A stretch of 64,000 bases of DNA from WHTI01 sp963826105 (GCA_963826105.1 CAWGWA010000007.1:1-64000); one strand, 5' to 3'; positions 1-8,864 are shown, counted from the stretch's first letter. Translations and numbers: made by a program. Notes: generated by a model not told the origin, from the letters alone.

Positions 1-1754
1 ACGAGTGCTTGATAGAGGAGGTATTCGGCCCCACGATCGGGAAGTGAGTCGGTTCGATGGGGTTCGTTCAGCTCGCTCCACCGTCCGACGGTTGCGGTCC
101 ACGCCTTGGGGATCTCGGACAGCAACGCCAGCCGGGACCGCACGTCTTCGGAGCGCTTGGTGTCGTGGGTAGAGGTCGCCAGCATCGAGCGAGGCCACCG
201 TTCAGCCCGCTTCTCGTTGGCTCGATGGAAGGAATCGATGGAGCGGCCGAACACCGTCGGATCGCCGCCGACCTCGTTGAGTGCCGAGAACCGGACGTAG
301 CGATAGAACGCGGTGTCCTCAACCGCCTTGGCCATAACCGGCCCGGTCGCCTGCTGGAACCGTGCCGCGAAGTCGGCCTCGTTGCCCCCGTCGTGACGCA
401 GCAAGAGGATTGCCGAGAGGAACTCAAAGAGGTCGTCGTCGATGTCGTTGCGGTGATCGCGTGCTTTCGCGGCGGCGTCCTCGACGTAGTGGATGTCTTC
501 TTGCGATACCTCGCCGGTGTCGGGGTCCACGTAGGTGCGATACACCTCGAGCGCGGCGATGGTCTCGCGGATGACCTCTCGGAGTTCCGCGCACGTGTAG
601 TCCCGGTGACGTGGGTGTCCCACGCAGACGGCGGTTAGGGCTTTGGAGAGCCTGTCGACGTCGGAGCCGAGGAGATCGTCCATCACCAGATGCTTGGTTA
701 GCCCAACGAGATCCTCGTACGGTTGGTGGTCCCCGGTGAACGCGCGGTAGAACGCGTCGAGAGGGGCCTCACCATCAGGGTCGACGAACAGCCCGAGCGC
801 GAGGTTGAGAAACTCGTACCCGGTGGTCCCGTCGCAGGGCCAATCGGGAAGCTCTTCGCCCTCTTCGAGGATCTTCTCGACGATGAGGTAGGCATTGCCG
901 ATCGCGTCCCGAAGTTGCGTGAGGTACGCCTTGGGTGAGCGCAGGCCGTCGACGTGATCGATACGCAAGCCGTCGAGCTTGCCGGTCTCGATCAGTTCGA
1001 GCGCAACCGAATGGACGTGGGTGAACACCTCCGGCTCCTCGATCCGCAGTGCGATCAGCTCGTTGATGTCGAAGAAGCGCCGGTAGTTGAGCTCCAGGTC
1101 GCTGCGCCAGAACGCCAGCCGGTAGTGCTGCGCTTCCAGCAAGGTGTGGAGTAGTGCGGGGTCGTCGTTGATCCGGGCCATCGTCTCGTCGGGATCTCCG
1201 GCCCCCAGGAACTTCTCGATCGATCCGGGAGCGACCGGGAACCGGTCGTCGTGATAGGTGACGACCGCCTCTTCCTCCTCTTGTGCGATCCCGAGCTCTC
1301 CGGCTTCGAGCACTCGCCCGTAACGGTCGCCGAGGACCGGAAGCAGGATCTTTCCGGTCAGGCGGTCATCGGGCGGGTCCCAGTCGATGTCGAAGAAGCG
1401 GGCGAAGCTCGAGTCGCGCCCGTTCCGCAGCACATCCCACCAGGCTCGGTTGGCTCGCCCGGCGACCGCCATGTGGTTCGGCACGATGTCGAGGATGTGC
1501 CCCATCCCGTGGGCATCCAGCGTGTCGACGAAGCGCCCGTGTGCCTCTGCTCCTCCGAGGTCATCGCTGATCCGGGTGTGGTCAACGACGTCATAGCCGT
1601 GCGTGCTTCCCGGTGCCGCCTGCAGGTAGGGCGAGCAGTACACGTGGCTGATCCCGAGTCGGGCTAGGTAGGGGAGGGCTGCGGCGGCGTCATCGAATCC
1701 GAAGTCGGGATTCAGTTGGATCCGGTAGGTGGCGCGGAGTTCCTTAGCCAGCAC
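1..1754 (-). CDS. treY: Maltooligosyltrehalose synthase (TreY), 3' end cut by window
   Basis: GH13-family intramolecular transglucosylase that converts the reducing-end alpha-1,4 bond of maltooligosaccharides to an alpha,alpha-1,1 bond, giving maltooligosyltrehalose in the cytoplasm. About 584 codons are visible and the frame is open to the window edge; the family is usually 700-850 residues. Seen in the translation: N-terminal ATYRIQLNPDFGFDDA, SPYLQAAPGSTHGYDV, DIVPNHMAV, GLRIDHVDGL with the nucleophile Asp, LIVEKILEEGEELP, STHDTKRSEDVR and the late EYLLYQ motif. The start is probably GTG at 1754, overlapping the treX stop, as expected for coupled genes; there is no ATG nearby. treZ is presumably beyond the left edge. 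Confidence 0.93.
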   Translation of the reverse strand, partial: MLAKELRATYRIQLNPDFGFDDAAAALPYLARLGISHVYCSPYLQAAPGSTHGYDVVDHTRISDDLGGAEAHGRFVDTLDAHGMGHILDIVPNHMAVAGRANRAWWDVLRNGRDSSFARFFDIDWDPPDDRLTGKILLPVLGDRYGRVLEAGELGIAQEEEEAVVTYHDDRFPVAPGSIEKFLGAGDPDETMARINDDPALLHTLLEAQHYRLAFWRSDLELNYRRFFDINELIALRIEEPEVFTHVHSVALELIETGKLDGLRIDHVDGLRSPKAYLTQLRDAIGNAYLIVEKILEEGEELPDWPCDGTTGYEFLNLALGLFVDPDGEAPLDAFYRAFTGDHQPYEDLVGLTKHLVMDDLLGSDVDRLSKALTAVCVGHPRHRDYTCAELREVIRETIAALEVYRTYVDPDTGEVSQEDIHYVEDAAAKARDHRNDIDDDLFEFLSAILLLRHDGGNEADFAARFQQATGPVMAKAVEDTAFYRYVRFSALNEVGGDPTVFGRSIDSFHRANEKRAERWPRSMLATSTHDTKRSEDVRSRLALLSEIPKAWTATVGRWSELNEPHRTDSLPDRGAEYLLYQAL

Positions 1755-3861
1755 GACGGAGGACCACAACGGAATGCTCGATGACTTCGACCTTCTCGCC
1801 GGCCTTGTGGGTATGGGGTGCGGTCTCGAACTGGTGGTCCCTGGTGTCGATCACGACCTCCCATGATTCCCCCCAATCGCCGGTTGGGATCGTGAAACTC
1901 ATGGCTTCGGAGTGGGCGTTGAAGAGGATCAGGAAGCTGTCGTCGTCGATCCGTTCTCCTTGGGGGCCGGGACTGGGAATCTCTTCGCCGTTGAGGAACA
2001 CCCCGATCGTCTTGGCGTAGTCATCCTGCCACTGGTCCTCGGTCATCTCGGTTCCGTCGGGGTTGAACCAGCCGATGTCGCTGAGCCCCGAGCCCCAAAC
2101 CGCCCGACCCTCGAACCACTTGCGCCGCCGGAAGTTCGGATGCGACTTGCGGAACTCCATCAGCTTGCGTGTGTAGCCGAGCATCTCGAGGTTCTCGTCC
2201 CGAAGACTCCAGTCGTAGTAGGAGATCTCGTTGTCCTGGCAGTACGCGTTGTTGTTTCCTTGTTGCGTACGCCCGACCTCGTCTCCCCCCAGGAGCATCG
2301 GCACGCCTTGGGAGAGCGCCAGTGTCGCTAGGAAGCTCCGCTTGATGCGCCCGCGGAGTTCGTTGGTCTCCGGATCTTCGGTTTCGCCCTCGACGCCCCA
2401 GTTGAAGGAGCGGTTGTGGGACTCGCCGTCCTGACTGTCTTCGCCATTGGCCTCGTTGTGCTTCTCGTTGTACGAGACGAGGTCGTGGAGGGTGAAACCG
2501 TCGTGGGCGGTGATGAAGTTGATGCTCGCGGCGGGTCGGCGGCCGCCCGACCCGTAGAGGTCGGACGAACCCGTGAAGCGGTAAGCGAAGTCCCTGAGGC
2601 TGGCCGGCTCTCCGCGCCAGTAGTCGCGCACGGTGTCGCGGTACTTGCCGTTCCACTCGGACCAGCCCGGCGGGAACTGGCCAACCTGGTAACCGCCCGG
2701 CCCGACATCCCACGGCTCCGCGATCAGCTTGATCTCGGCAAGGACGGGGTCCTGGTGGATGATGTCGAAGAACGCGGACAGTCGATCGACATCGAACAGC
2801 TCGCGTGCGAGCGCGGCGGCAAGATCGAAACGGAACCCGTCGACCCGCATCTCGGTCGCCCAGTAGCGTAGCGAGTCCATGATCAGCTTCAGGATCTGTG
2901 GGTGCCCGACATTGAGAGAATTGCCGGTTCCGGTGAAGTCCATGTAGAACCGGCGATCGTCTTCCATGAGCCGGTAGTAGGACGCGTTGTCGATCCCCCG
3001 ATAGCAGATCGTGGGCCCGAGGTGATTCCCCTCGCCGGTGTGGTTGTAGACGACGTCGATGATCACTTCGATCCCGGCTTCGTGCAGCGCCTTGACCATC
3101 TGCTTGAACTCGGTGACTTGCTCGCCGCGGACGCCCGACGACGAGTACTCCGAGTGCGGCGCGAAGTAGTTGATCGGGTCGTAGCCCCAATAGTTGCGGA
3201 GGCCCTTGTCTAGCAGGAACTGCGGGTGGATGAAGTGATGCGGCGGCATGATCTCGACCGCAGTGATCCCCAGCAACTGGAGGTGCTCGATCGCCGCCGG
3301 GTGAGCCAGCCCCGCATAGGTTCCGCGCAGTTCTTCGGGGATGCCGGGATGGTGCTTGGTGAAGCCCTTCACGTGGGTCTCGTAGATCACGGTGTCGTGG
3401 AACGGCACGTCGGGCTTCTTGTCGTCCCCCCAATAGAAGGACTCGTCGATGACCACCGACTTCGGCATCATGGCTGCCGAATCCGCGTGCGACACCTCGA
3501 GGTCTTCCTTCTTGGCCCCCAGCTTGTAGCCGAACATCTCGGGCCCCCACACGATGTCGCCCTCGATCGCTTTGGCGTAGGGGTCGAGCAGCAGCTTCGA
3601 GGCGTTGAAACGGTGTCCGCGCTCCGGATCGTAGGGACCGTGGACCCGGTACCCGTAACGCTGACCGGGCTTCAGCCGCGGAACGTAGCCGTGCCACACG
3701 AAGGACGTTTCCTCGGTCAGGTCGAGGATCGATTGGTTCCCGTCGTCGTCGAAGAGGCAGAGTTCAACTCCCTCTGCGTTCTCCGAGAACAGCGCGAAGT
3801 TGACCCCGGAACCGTCCCAGGTCGAACCGAGAGGGTGCGGGGTGCCGGGCCAGATCTCCAT
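1744..3861 (-). CDS. glgX: Glycogen debranching enzyme, isoamylase type (GlgX/TreX)
   Basis: 705-residue GH13_11 enzyme that hydrolyses alpha-1,6 branches of glycogen or maltodextrin, giving linear chains for TreY. A CBM48-like N-terminal domain (about residues 5-130, starting WPGTPHPLGSTWDGSG) precedes the catalytic barrel. Barrel motifs are DVVYNH (269-274), GFRFD (342-346, nucleophile D346), AEPWD (acid E382) and TAHDGF (transition-state stabiliser D454). Full length for the family. The ATG start is 24 nt after the transporter stop, and the 3' end overlaps treY. Pairing with treY argues for a trehalose role (TreX) rather than glycogen mobilisation alone. Confidence 0.95.
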   Translation of the reverse strand: MEIWPGTPHPLGSTWDGSGVNFALFSENAEGVELCLFDDDGNQSILDLTEETSFVWHGYVPRLKPGQRYGYRVHGPYDPERGHRFNASKLLLDPYAKAIEGDIVWGPEMFGYKLGAKKEDLEVSHADSAAMMPKSVVIDESFYWGDDKKPDVPFHDTVIYETHVKGFTKHHPGIPEELRGTYAGLAHPAAIEHLQLLGITAVEIMPPHHFIHPQFLLDKGLRNYWGYDPINYFAPHSEYSSSGVRGEQVTEFKQMVKALHEAGIEVIIDVVYNHTGEGNHLGPTICYRGIDNASYYRLMEDDRRFYMDFTGTGNSLNVGHPQILKLIMDSLRYWATEMRVDGFRFDLAAALARELFDVDRLSAFFDIIHQDPVLAEIKLIAEPWDVGPGGYQVGQFPPGWSEWNGKYRDTVRDYWRGEPASLRDFAYRFTGSSDLYGSGGRRPAASINFITAHDGFTLHDLVSYNEKHNEANGEDSQDGESHNRSFNWGVEGETEDPETNELRGRIKRSFLATLALSQGVPMLLGGDEVGRTQQGNNNAYCQDNEISYYDWSLRDENLEMLGYTRKLMEFRKSHPNFRRRKWFEGRAVWGSGLSDIGWFNPDGTEMTEDQWQDDYAKTIGVFLNGEEIPSPGPQGERIDDDSFLILFNAHSEAMSFTIPTGDWGESWEVVIDTRDHQFETAPHTHKAGEKVEVIEHSVVVLRRAG

Positions 3862-3885
3862 GACGGGTGAGACTAGTTGGTGCCG

Positions 3886-4950
3886 TCAGCCCGCGAAACC
3901 GGAGATGCCGATGATCGCAAGTGGAACCAGGAAGAGCCCCGCCGTGAATGCCGCCAGCCTCGGCTTGCTCTTCACGATCATCCGCTGGAATCGCCAGATC
4001 CCGCTCTTCAACTGTGGATAGAAGAACGCGAGGAGAACGACGCTAAGGATCGTGGTCGCGATGACTTCCACCAGCACGATCCTCACCGCCGCGGCGGAGT
4101 GCAGCGCGAACGCCGCCAGCATCGTGTCCCCCAACGTAGTGATGTTCGCTCCCATGACGTACGGAAGGATGTCCTCTCGTTTCGCGTAGCCCTTGGCGAC
4201 GAGAGGAACGAGGATCGTGAGGGCGACCGATACCGACATCGTGACCAGCGCGACCAGACAGCCGAGACCGAACATCGGCCACTTCTTCCGCAACCACGCG
4301 AGGCGCGCTTCACTCATGTGCTCGCCGTCCATCTTCGGCATGACAGTGTCGAGCAGTTTGAACGAGAGCAGTAGAACCCCGAGCCCTCCGAGGAACACGA
4401 GGATCGAGGGCCAGGTCGAGATGGTTTCGAGCATTCCTCCGTAGATGACGTCGATGATGTCGGCGAACTGTCCGGGGAACTGCAGGTTGAGCCGGCTGTA
4501 CGGACCCCACCTCAAGATGGTGAAACCGATGAGGGCCGATGGGATGTAGATGATCGCGGTGGTTGAAAGAGCCATCACCGCGGTCGAGACTGGCTTCATC
4601 TTCTCGCCCTTCTCGGATCGAAGGGCGAAGATGACTGCGGTAACGAGCACGACGAAGGCCGCACCGAGGCGCGACCCAGTGAGCATCGTGAATCCCTGGG
4701 ACTCGCTGATCGAACCGGCCGCGACGAGAGTCAAGGCGGTCGCGGCGATGGGGGAGCCGGAGAGGACGAACAGAGCTCCAAGCCACCCAAGCCCCAAGGT
4801 CGAGCCGGCATTCCTGACGAAGTAACCACCCGCCTGGAGAAAGTCCAGCGAGGCCGCGCCCGTCTTCATCAACTGAAGAGCACCAACGAAGATGAAGAGA
4901 GCGGTGAGGAAGCGAAGCAGCCACCAAACTCGGTTCAGGGTCTTGGTCAT
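3886..4950 (-). CDS. Na/Pi-cotransporter-family membrane protein
   Basis: 354-residue polytopic inner-membrane protein with the inverted-repeat layout of the Na+/Pi cotransporter family (PF02690/NptA-like). The second repeat keeps a recognisable signature: MSVSVALTILVPLV (about 238-251) followed by MGANITTLGDT (266-276). The first repeat is altered: SGSPIAAT (64-71) stands where QSSSAT is expected, and TGSRLGAA (91-98) where GANIGTT is expected. Transport of phosphate is therefore not assured. It starts 14 nt after the DtxR-family regulator stop and is followed after 24 nt by glgX, so the four genes look co-transcribed. The regulator linkage could mean the substrate relates to metal homeostasis; this is inference. 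Confidence 0.65.
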   Translation of the reverse strand: MTKTLNRVWWLLRFLTALFIFVGALQLMKTGAASLDFLQAGGYFVRNAGSTLGLGWLGALFVLSGSPIAATALTLVAAGSISESQGFTMLTGSRLGAAFVVLVTAVIFALRSEKGEKMKPVSTAVMALSTTAIIYIPSALIGFTILRWGPYSRLNLQFPGQFADIIDVIYGGMLETISTWPSILVFLGGLGVLLLSFKLLDTVMPKMDGEHMSEARLAWLRKKWPMFGLGCLVALVTMSVSVALTILVPLVAKGYAKREDILPYVMGANITTLGDTMLAAFALHSAAAVRIVLVEVIATTILSVVLLAFFYPQLKSGIWRFQRMIVKSKPRLAAFTAGLFLVPLAIIGISGFAG

Positions 4951-4964
4951 GAACGGCGCACCGG

Positions 4965-5639
4965 TCAGGCCGACTTCTTACGTACGAAGATCTGGCTGGC
5001 GATCTTCTCGCCGACGGTGCGGTCCTTGCCTCCAACCCTAAGGACGAGAGGTCCATCGAATGGGTGCTTCTCTCGAACCTCGACCTCCACCCCGGGGCGG
5101 AGTCCCATGTTCTCGAGGAACTGGACGACCTCGGGATCGGTCGAGCCCGGCAGGGCTACGACCGCAACGTCACCCGGTTCCAGGGCCGATAGCGGTGGCA
5201 TCTCCGGCATCTCCATGGCTTGGGGATCGGGGATCGGGAAGCCGTGGGGACATGTCTCGGGTCGGTGGAGTGCGATGAACAACCGGTCTTCGACCTCCTG
5301 AGGCAACTCGTGTTCGAAGGTACCGGCCAGCCGATCGGCCTCGTTCCAAGCGTAGCCGAGCATGTCGGACAGGAAGCGCTCGACGATCCGGTGCCGCCTG
5401 ATGGCAGCCATGGCAGCCTTGCGCCCATCGCGGCTTAGTTCGACACCTTTATAGGGCGTGTAGTCGGCGAAGCCTCTCTCGGCCAGGCGTTTCAGCGCCG
5501 CGGTCACGGTTCCGGGAGAGACCTTGAGGCTGTCGGCCAGCGCTCCGGTCAGGGCCTCGTGGCCATCCTTGCTCAATCGGTAGATCGCCTTGAGCGTCTC
5601 GCGGTCGGATTTGGATAATTGTCCTGGGTCGTAGGTCAT
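4965..5639 (-). CDS. DtxR/MntR-family metal-dependent transcriptional regulator
   Basis: 224-residue cytoplasmic repressor type: N-terminal winged helix-turn-helix (about 8-70, LADSLKVSPGTVTAALKRLAERG), dimerisation/metal domain (about 75-140, RHRIVERFL, EADRLAGTFEHELP, CPHGFPIP) and a C-terminal SH3/FeoA-like domain (about 150-222). Where Fe-type DtxR/IdeR carry Cys (EAC), this protein has Asp (EAD), which leans towards an MntR-like (Mn) specificity; this is inference. The start at 5639 (MTYDPGQLSKSD) fits family length; an in-frame extension to 5933 would cross the operator palindrome and is rejected. It heads the operon regulator-transporter-treX-treY. Confidence 0.88.
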   Translation of the reverse strand: MTYDPGQLSKSDRETLKAIYRLSKDGHEALTGALADSLKVSPGTVTAALKRLAERGFADYTPYKGVELSRDGRKAAMAAIRRHRIVERFLSDMLGYAWNEADRLAGTFEHELPQEVEDRLFIALHRPETCPHGFPIPDPQAMEMPEMPPLSALEPGDVAVVALPGSTDPEVVQFLENMGLRPGVEVEVREKHPFDGPLVLRVGGKDRTVGEKIASQIFVRKKSA

Positions 5640-5660
5640 TCGCTCCGCCTGAAAACTGGG

Positions 5661-5676
5661 TTTTGGGTCCCCAAAA
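5661..5676. promoter_or_regulatory. Palindromic operator candidate upstream of the DtxR-family gene
   Basis: TTTTGGG-TC-CCCAAAA: perfect 7-bp arms with a 2-nt centre, ending 22 nt before the regulator's ATG. The length, symmetry and position suit a DtxR/MntR-type autoregulatory operator. It does not match the classical IdeR box, so ligand and specificity are open. Confidence 0.55.
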
Positions 5677-5722
5677 TAGCACCCCGGCGCGCGAGCCCGG
5701 CGGAGTTCGACCGGGGTCGGTG

Positions 5723-6514
5723 TTAAGGCAGCTGAGCCTCCCAGAGCAGATTGCCGCTCTTGGCGGGGTTCCCGTTCATCGGTTCGTGGGTGATCTGGAT
5801 CTCGTCGTAGTCGGCCGGATCGACTCCCATCGGGAAGTTGTAGACGGCCCTTCCTGGCATCTTGAAGGATCCGAGGAACGCATCGCCTCCCGTGCCCGAG
5901 GCCCATACCTCGTAGTGGTAATTGACCCGGCATATCGGCAGGCGGGTGGCCTCGATCACAACCCCATAGTCGTCTTGGGCGTAACGAACGACCTCGAGCT
6001 CGGCTCCTCCACCTTCGGGGAAGGGGCTCGGTCCCACGAAGCTCACCTGCTGCAGCGATTCGCCCGGGGGCCCGAACTGATTGGTCATCTCCTGGACGTC
6101 ATTGCGCCATTGCATCCCGACGAAGGCGAGCGCCACCACCGCGGCCGCGAGCCCCGGCGCCACCGCTCGCTGAAGGATCGTCCGGTCGCTGCCGGTCGAC
6201 ATAAGAACTCCCGCCCTTTCGAGCGACCGGCGTTCGAGGTCATCGGGAGGACGAGGTTGGATCGGCGCTCGAGCAACGAGCCGGCCGAGTGGTTCGAGCG
6301 CCACCCGATCGAGAACCCGGTCCTCGAGCCCGGCGGGTGGTCCGTGGAGGAAGGGAGCGGACTGTAGGAGAACGAGCGTGCGAGCGATCTCATCGTGCTC
6401 CGATGCGCAGCCCGTGCAGTCACTGAGGTGGGCGGCGATCTCGGAGCGTTCGGGTTCGGGAGTCTCACCCGAGACATAGGCGGGAAGCTCACGGAGGATG
6501 CGTTCGCAGATCAC
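5723..6514 (-). CDS. Membrane anti-sigma factor, RskA type with zinc-finger N-terminus
   Basis: 263-residue single-pass membrane protein that should sequester the ECF sigma factor encoded just upstream. The N-terminus has the zinc anti-sigma motif HxxxCxxC (HLSDCTGC, about residues 29-36). One hydrophobic helix (APGLAAAVVALAFVGMQW) lies at mid-protein, followed by an extracytoplasmic RskA-like domain (YHYEVWASGTGGDAFLG, ending in LLWEAQLP). Start chosen as GTG at 6514, whose GTGA overlaps the sigma stop; a 330-codon reading from 6715 would lie inside the sigma gene. No site-1 protease gene is nearby. Confidence 0.87.
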   Translation of the reverse strand: MICERILRELPAYVSGETPEPERSEIAAHLSDCTGCASEHDEIARTLVLLQSAPFLHGPPAGLEDRVLDRVALEPLGRLVARAPIQPRPPDDLERRSLERAGVLMSTGSDRTILQRAVAPGLAAAVVALAFVGMQWRNDVQEMTNQFGPPGESLQQVSFVGPSPFPEGGGAELEVVRYAQDDYGVVIEATRLPICRVNYHYEVWASGTGGDAFLGSFKMPGRAVYNFPMGVDPADYDEIQITHEPMNGNPAKSGNLLWEAQLP

Positions 6515-7089
6515 GTTCGAGGCTCCAAGACACCCATGTCGGTGAGGGCGATCCTCAGTTTCTTGAGGCCCGCATAGGTCCTCGTCTTGACCGTCCCGAG
6601 GGGGACGTCGAGATGCTCGGCGATCTCGGACTGAGTCATCTCGTTCGCGTACGCCAGTTCGAGCACGCTCTGCTGTTCGGGAGGCAAGGTCCGGAGGGCC
6701 CGGGCCACTTGCCAACCGGTCCAGACCTCATCCTCATCCCACGGCTCCGCGCTTTCGAGTCTCGGCTCCTCCATCGGGGTGGGGAGCTTTCGGTTGGTGC
6801 GGGCGATGTCGGCGGCGACGTTCCGGGCGATCCCGAAGATCCATGAGGAAGCCGCCCCTTTGGCCGGGTCATAGCGATCGGCGCGTCTCCACATCCTCAG
6901 GGTCACCTCCTGCACCATCTCCTCGGCCGCCTTGGGATCGGTTAGCCACCTGATCCCGAGCGAATACAGCGGGCGCTCGAAGGCCCGATAGATCTGCCTC
7001 AGAGCCTCGACATCCCCGCGAGCCACCGCGACGAGAAGTGTGTCCTCGTCGGCGCGTTGTGCTTCGTCGGCTCGGGCTTCCAGTTCCAA
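6511..7089 (-). CDS. ECF RNA polymerase sigma factor, SigK-like
   Basis: 192-residue sigma-70 ECF factor. Region 2 is seen as ALRQIYRAFERPLYSLGIRWL and MVQEVTLRMWRRADRYDP, followed by SSWIFGIARNVAADI. Region 4 is LPPEQQSVLELAYANEMTQ and DVPLGTVKTRTYAGLKKL. TTG at 7089 is the best start: GGAG sits 5 nt upstream and the length fits, whereas the frame extends to 7491 through the oppositely oriented neighbour. Translationally coupled to its anti-sigma factor (GTGA overlap). Divergent from the zinc-ribbon gene over a 67-nt intergenic region. Stimulus unknown. Confidence 0.9.
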   Translation of the reverse strand: MELEARADEAQRADEDTLLVAVARGDVEALRQIYRAFERPLYSLGIRWLTDPKAAEEMVQEVTLRMWRRADRYDPAKGAASSWIFGIARNVAADIARTNRKLPTPMEEPRLESAEPWDEDEVWTGWQVARALRTLPPEQQSVLELAYANEMTQSEIAEHLDVPLGTVKTRTYAGLKKLRIALTDMGVLEPRT

Positions 7090-7156
7090 TACCGCTCCAA
7101 GGTCGCTCGCGGTTTCCCCGCCAGTGTGGCAGAACTCCGGTGTTACGCTCCGGCCG

Positions 7157-7885
7157 ATGCCGATCCAAGCCGATGACGCCTCCCTCAGCCGACTCCTCGA
7201 GCTGCAGGAGGAGGATTCTGAGATCACGCGCTTAGTGGACCGGAAGGCGGCTCTTCCAGAGGCGGCGCGCCTCGCCCAGATGAACGAGCAGCTGGAGGAA
7301 CTTGGGGCCGACATGAACACCGCCACCAAGAACAAGGACGGGTTCGCCAGCGACCAGTCGAAGGCCGAGGGCGAGATGGAGATCCTCGACCAGAAGATCG
7401 CCAAGGAAGAAGCCCGGATGTACGGCGGGGGAGTCTCGAACCCCAAGGAGCTAAGTGCTTTGCAGGCCGAGATCGAGATGCTCAAGCGCAAGCGGGGCGT
7501 CCTCGAGGATCAGGTGCTGGAAGCGATGGTTCAGAAGGACGATTACGCCACCACAGCCGAACGTCTAACCGCGGAGCGCGACTCCCTACAGACGGAAGCC
7601 AACTCCTTATCGGCAACGGTTAACGAGATCTCGTCGGACATCGACGCTCAGCTGCTCAAACACCGGACAAAGCGCTCTGAAGTCGCCGCGACTCTCTCGG
7701 GGGAGCTTCTCGATCTCTACGAGAAGCTTCGGGAGCAGAAGCACGGAATCGGTGCTGCGGCACTCGAGGGCGGAACTTGTCAGGGTTGCCATACACAGCT
7801 TCCTGCGCGAGAGGTGGAACGCCTCAAGGCCGAACGAGGCCTCCAGCGGTGCGACAACTGCCGCCGGATCCTCGTGATCACCTGA
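7157..7885 (+). CDS. Coiled-coil C4 zinc-ribbon protein (DUF164/COG1579)
   Basis: 242-residue cytoplasmic protein. Most of it (about 10-195) is a long antiparallel coiled coil rich in Glu, Lys, Leu and Ala. It ends in a four-cysteine zinc ribbon, CQGCH followed by CDNC (about residues 214-237). The family is widespread in actinobacteria, usually directly upstream of an RNase H gene as here (1 nt between stop and ATG). A nucleic-acid-associated role is assumed for the family but no reaction is established. The ATG at 7157 (MPIQADDASL) is preferred over an upstream in-frame start inside the divergent sigma gene. Confidence 0.85.
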   Translation: MPIQADDASLSRLLELQEEDSEITRLVDRKAALPEAARLAQMNEQLEELGADMNTATKNKDGFASDQSKAEGEMEILDQKIAKEEARMYGGGVSNPKELSALQAEIEMLKRKRGVLEDQVLEAMVQKDDYATTAERLTAERDSLQTEANSLSATVNEISSDIDAQLLKHRTKRSEVAATLSGELLDLYEKLREQKHGIGAAALEGGTCQGCHTQLPAREVERLKAERGLQRCDNCRRILVIT

Positions 7886-7886
7886 G

Positions 7887-8324
7887 ATGAAGGCCCTCCT
7901 TTACACCGACGGAGGAGCCCGGGGGAATCCCGGTCCGGCCGGCATCGGCGCCGTTCTGACGACCCCCGATGGGGAGCCGATCGGCGAGGTCTCTCGTTCG
8001 CTCGGTCACGCCACGAACAACGTCGCGGAATATGAGGCCGTCATCGCCGGCCTTGAACTCGCCCTCGAGAGAGGAGTGTCGGAGATCGACATCTGTGCGG
8101 ACTCGAAGTTGGTCGTTAATCAACTGAACGGTGAATGGAAGATCAAGAACGACCGACTCAGGGGCCTCGCGGTCAACGCGCGCAGGCTGATGAATCTGTT
8201 CGAGAAGGCTCGCATCACACATGTGCGTCGAGCTCAGAACGAGCGGGCCGACGCTCTCGCCAACTTGGCTATGGACGAGGCGGCGTTGGTCGAAGAACTC
8301 GGGGGCGGGGAGTCCCTCTTCTAG
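7887..8324 (+). CDS. rnhA: RNase HI-family ribonuclease
   Basis: 145-residue single-domain RNase H that should cleave the RNA strand of RNA-DNA hybrids. The DEDD catalytic set is visible: D8 (YTDGGARGNPGPAG), E48 (NNVAEYEA), D72 (CADSKLVVNQL) and D122 (NERADALAN). The motif style is that of the short YpdQ/Rv2228c N-terminal type rather than E. coli RnhA. Mycobacterial homologues are fused to an alpha-ribazole phosphatase; here the CobC-type phosphatase is a separate gene about 8 kb away. Follows the zinc-ribbon gene by 1 nt. Confidence 0.92.
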   Translation: MKALLYTDGGARGNPGPAGIGAVLTTPDGEPIGEVSRSLGHATNNVAEYEAVIAGLELALERGVSEIDICADSKLVVNQLNGEWKIKNDRLRGLAVNARRLMNLFEKARITHVRRAQNERADALANLAMDEAALVEELGGGESLF

Positions 8325-8338
8325 TGGAACCCGCCTAG

Positions 8339-8857
8339 ATGCTCCTCTGGCACATGGGGGTCGCCGTCGCGATCATGTACGTCACGATCGGGCGCCGGCG
8401 AGTCGACTACCGGTACGTCTTGCTCGGCGCTGTGCTCCCGGATCTCGTCGACGGGGGCCTGAATCTCTTCGGCGTGTACAACGGCCCCGCCGGACGCTCG
8501 ATCGCACATACCTTGCTCGCCGCTCTCGTGGTCGCGGTAGTGATCCTGCTCGGGTTCCGCGCCGAACGTCGTACCGCCGTTTTCGGCATCTTCGTGGGCT
8601 GGCTACTGCATCTCGTGGGCGATGGGATGTGGTCCGCGCCTAAGACCTTCCTCTGGCCTGCCTTCGGGACGGAGTTCGCCACCAACCCCCGGGAACCGTA
8701 TTCGTGGGACCTTCTGACCGATCCGCTGGCCCACCTCGGTACCTGGGGCGGCGAGGCGTTCGGATTGCTGATCCTCGCCTGGTTCGTCGTCGCCTTCAGC
8801 CTGGCCGACCCCGGCCGCCGCCGCCGCTTCCTGAAGGACGGAGCCCTAAGGGCCTAA
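8339..8857 (+). CDS. Membrane metal-dependent hydrolase-like protein (YdjM/LexA-binding type)
   Basis: 172-residue integral membrane protein with about four hydrophobic segments. It carries scattered His/Asp residues in the pattern of the YdjM-like putative metal-dependent hydrolases: WHMG near the N-terminus, GAVLPDLVDG, SIAHTLL, LLHLVGDGMW and DPLAHLG. Substrate unknown. It begins 14 nt after the RNase H stop and is probably its operon partner. It converges on the acyltransferase gene across a repeat-rich spacer. Confidence 0.6.
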   Translation: MLLWHMGVAVAIMYVTIGRRRVDYRYVLLGAVLPDLVDGGLNLFGVYNGPAGRSIAHTLLAALVVAVVILLGFRAERRTAVFGIFVGWLLHLVGDGMWSAPKTFLWPAFGTEFATNPREPYSWDLLTDPLAHLGTWGGEAFGLLILAWFVVAFSLADPGRRRRFLKDGALRA

Positions 8858-8864
8858 CGGCGAA

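Noticed and set aside
2021..3697. A 558-codon open frame overlapping glgX on the same strand
   Set aside because: Out-of-frame shadow of glgX with Arg-rich nonsense translation; glgX has all GH13 motifs.
5640..5933. A 98-residue N-terminal extension of the DtxR-family regulator
   Set aside because: It would cross the operator palindrome and run into the anti-sigma gene; the start at 5639 gives the family's normal length.
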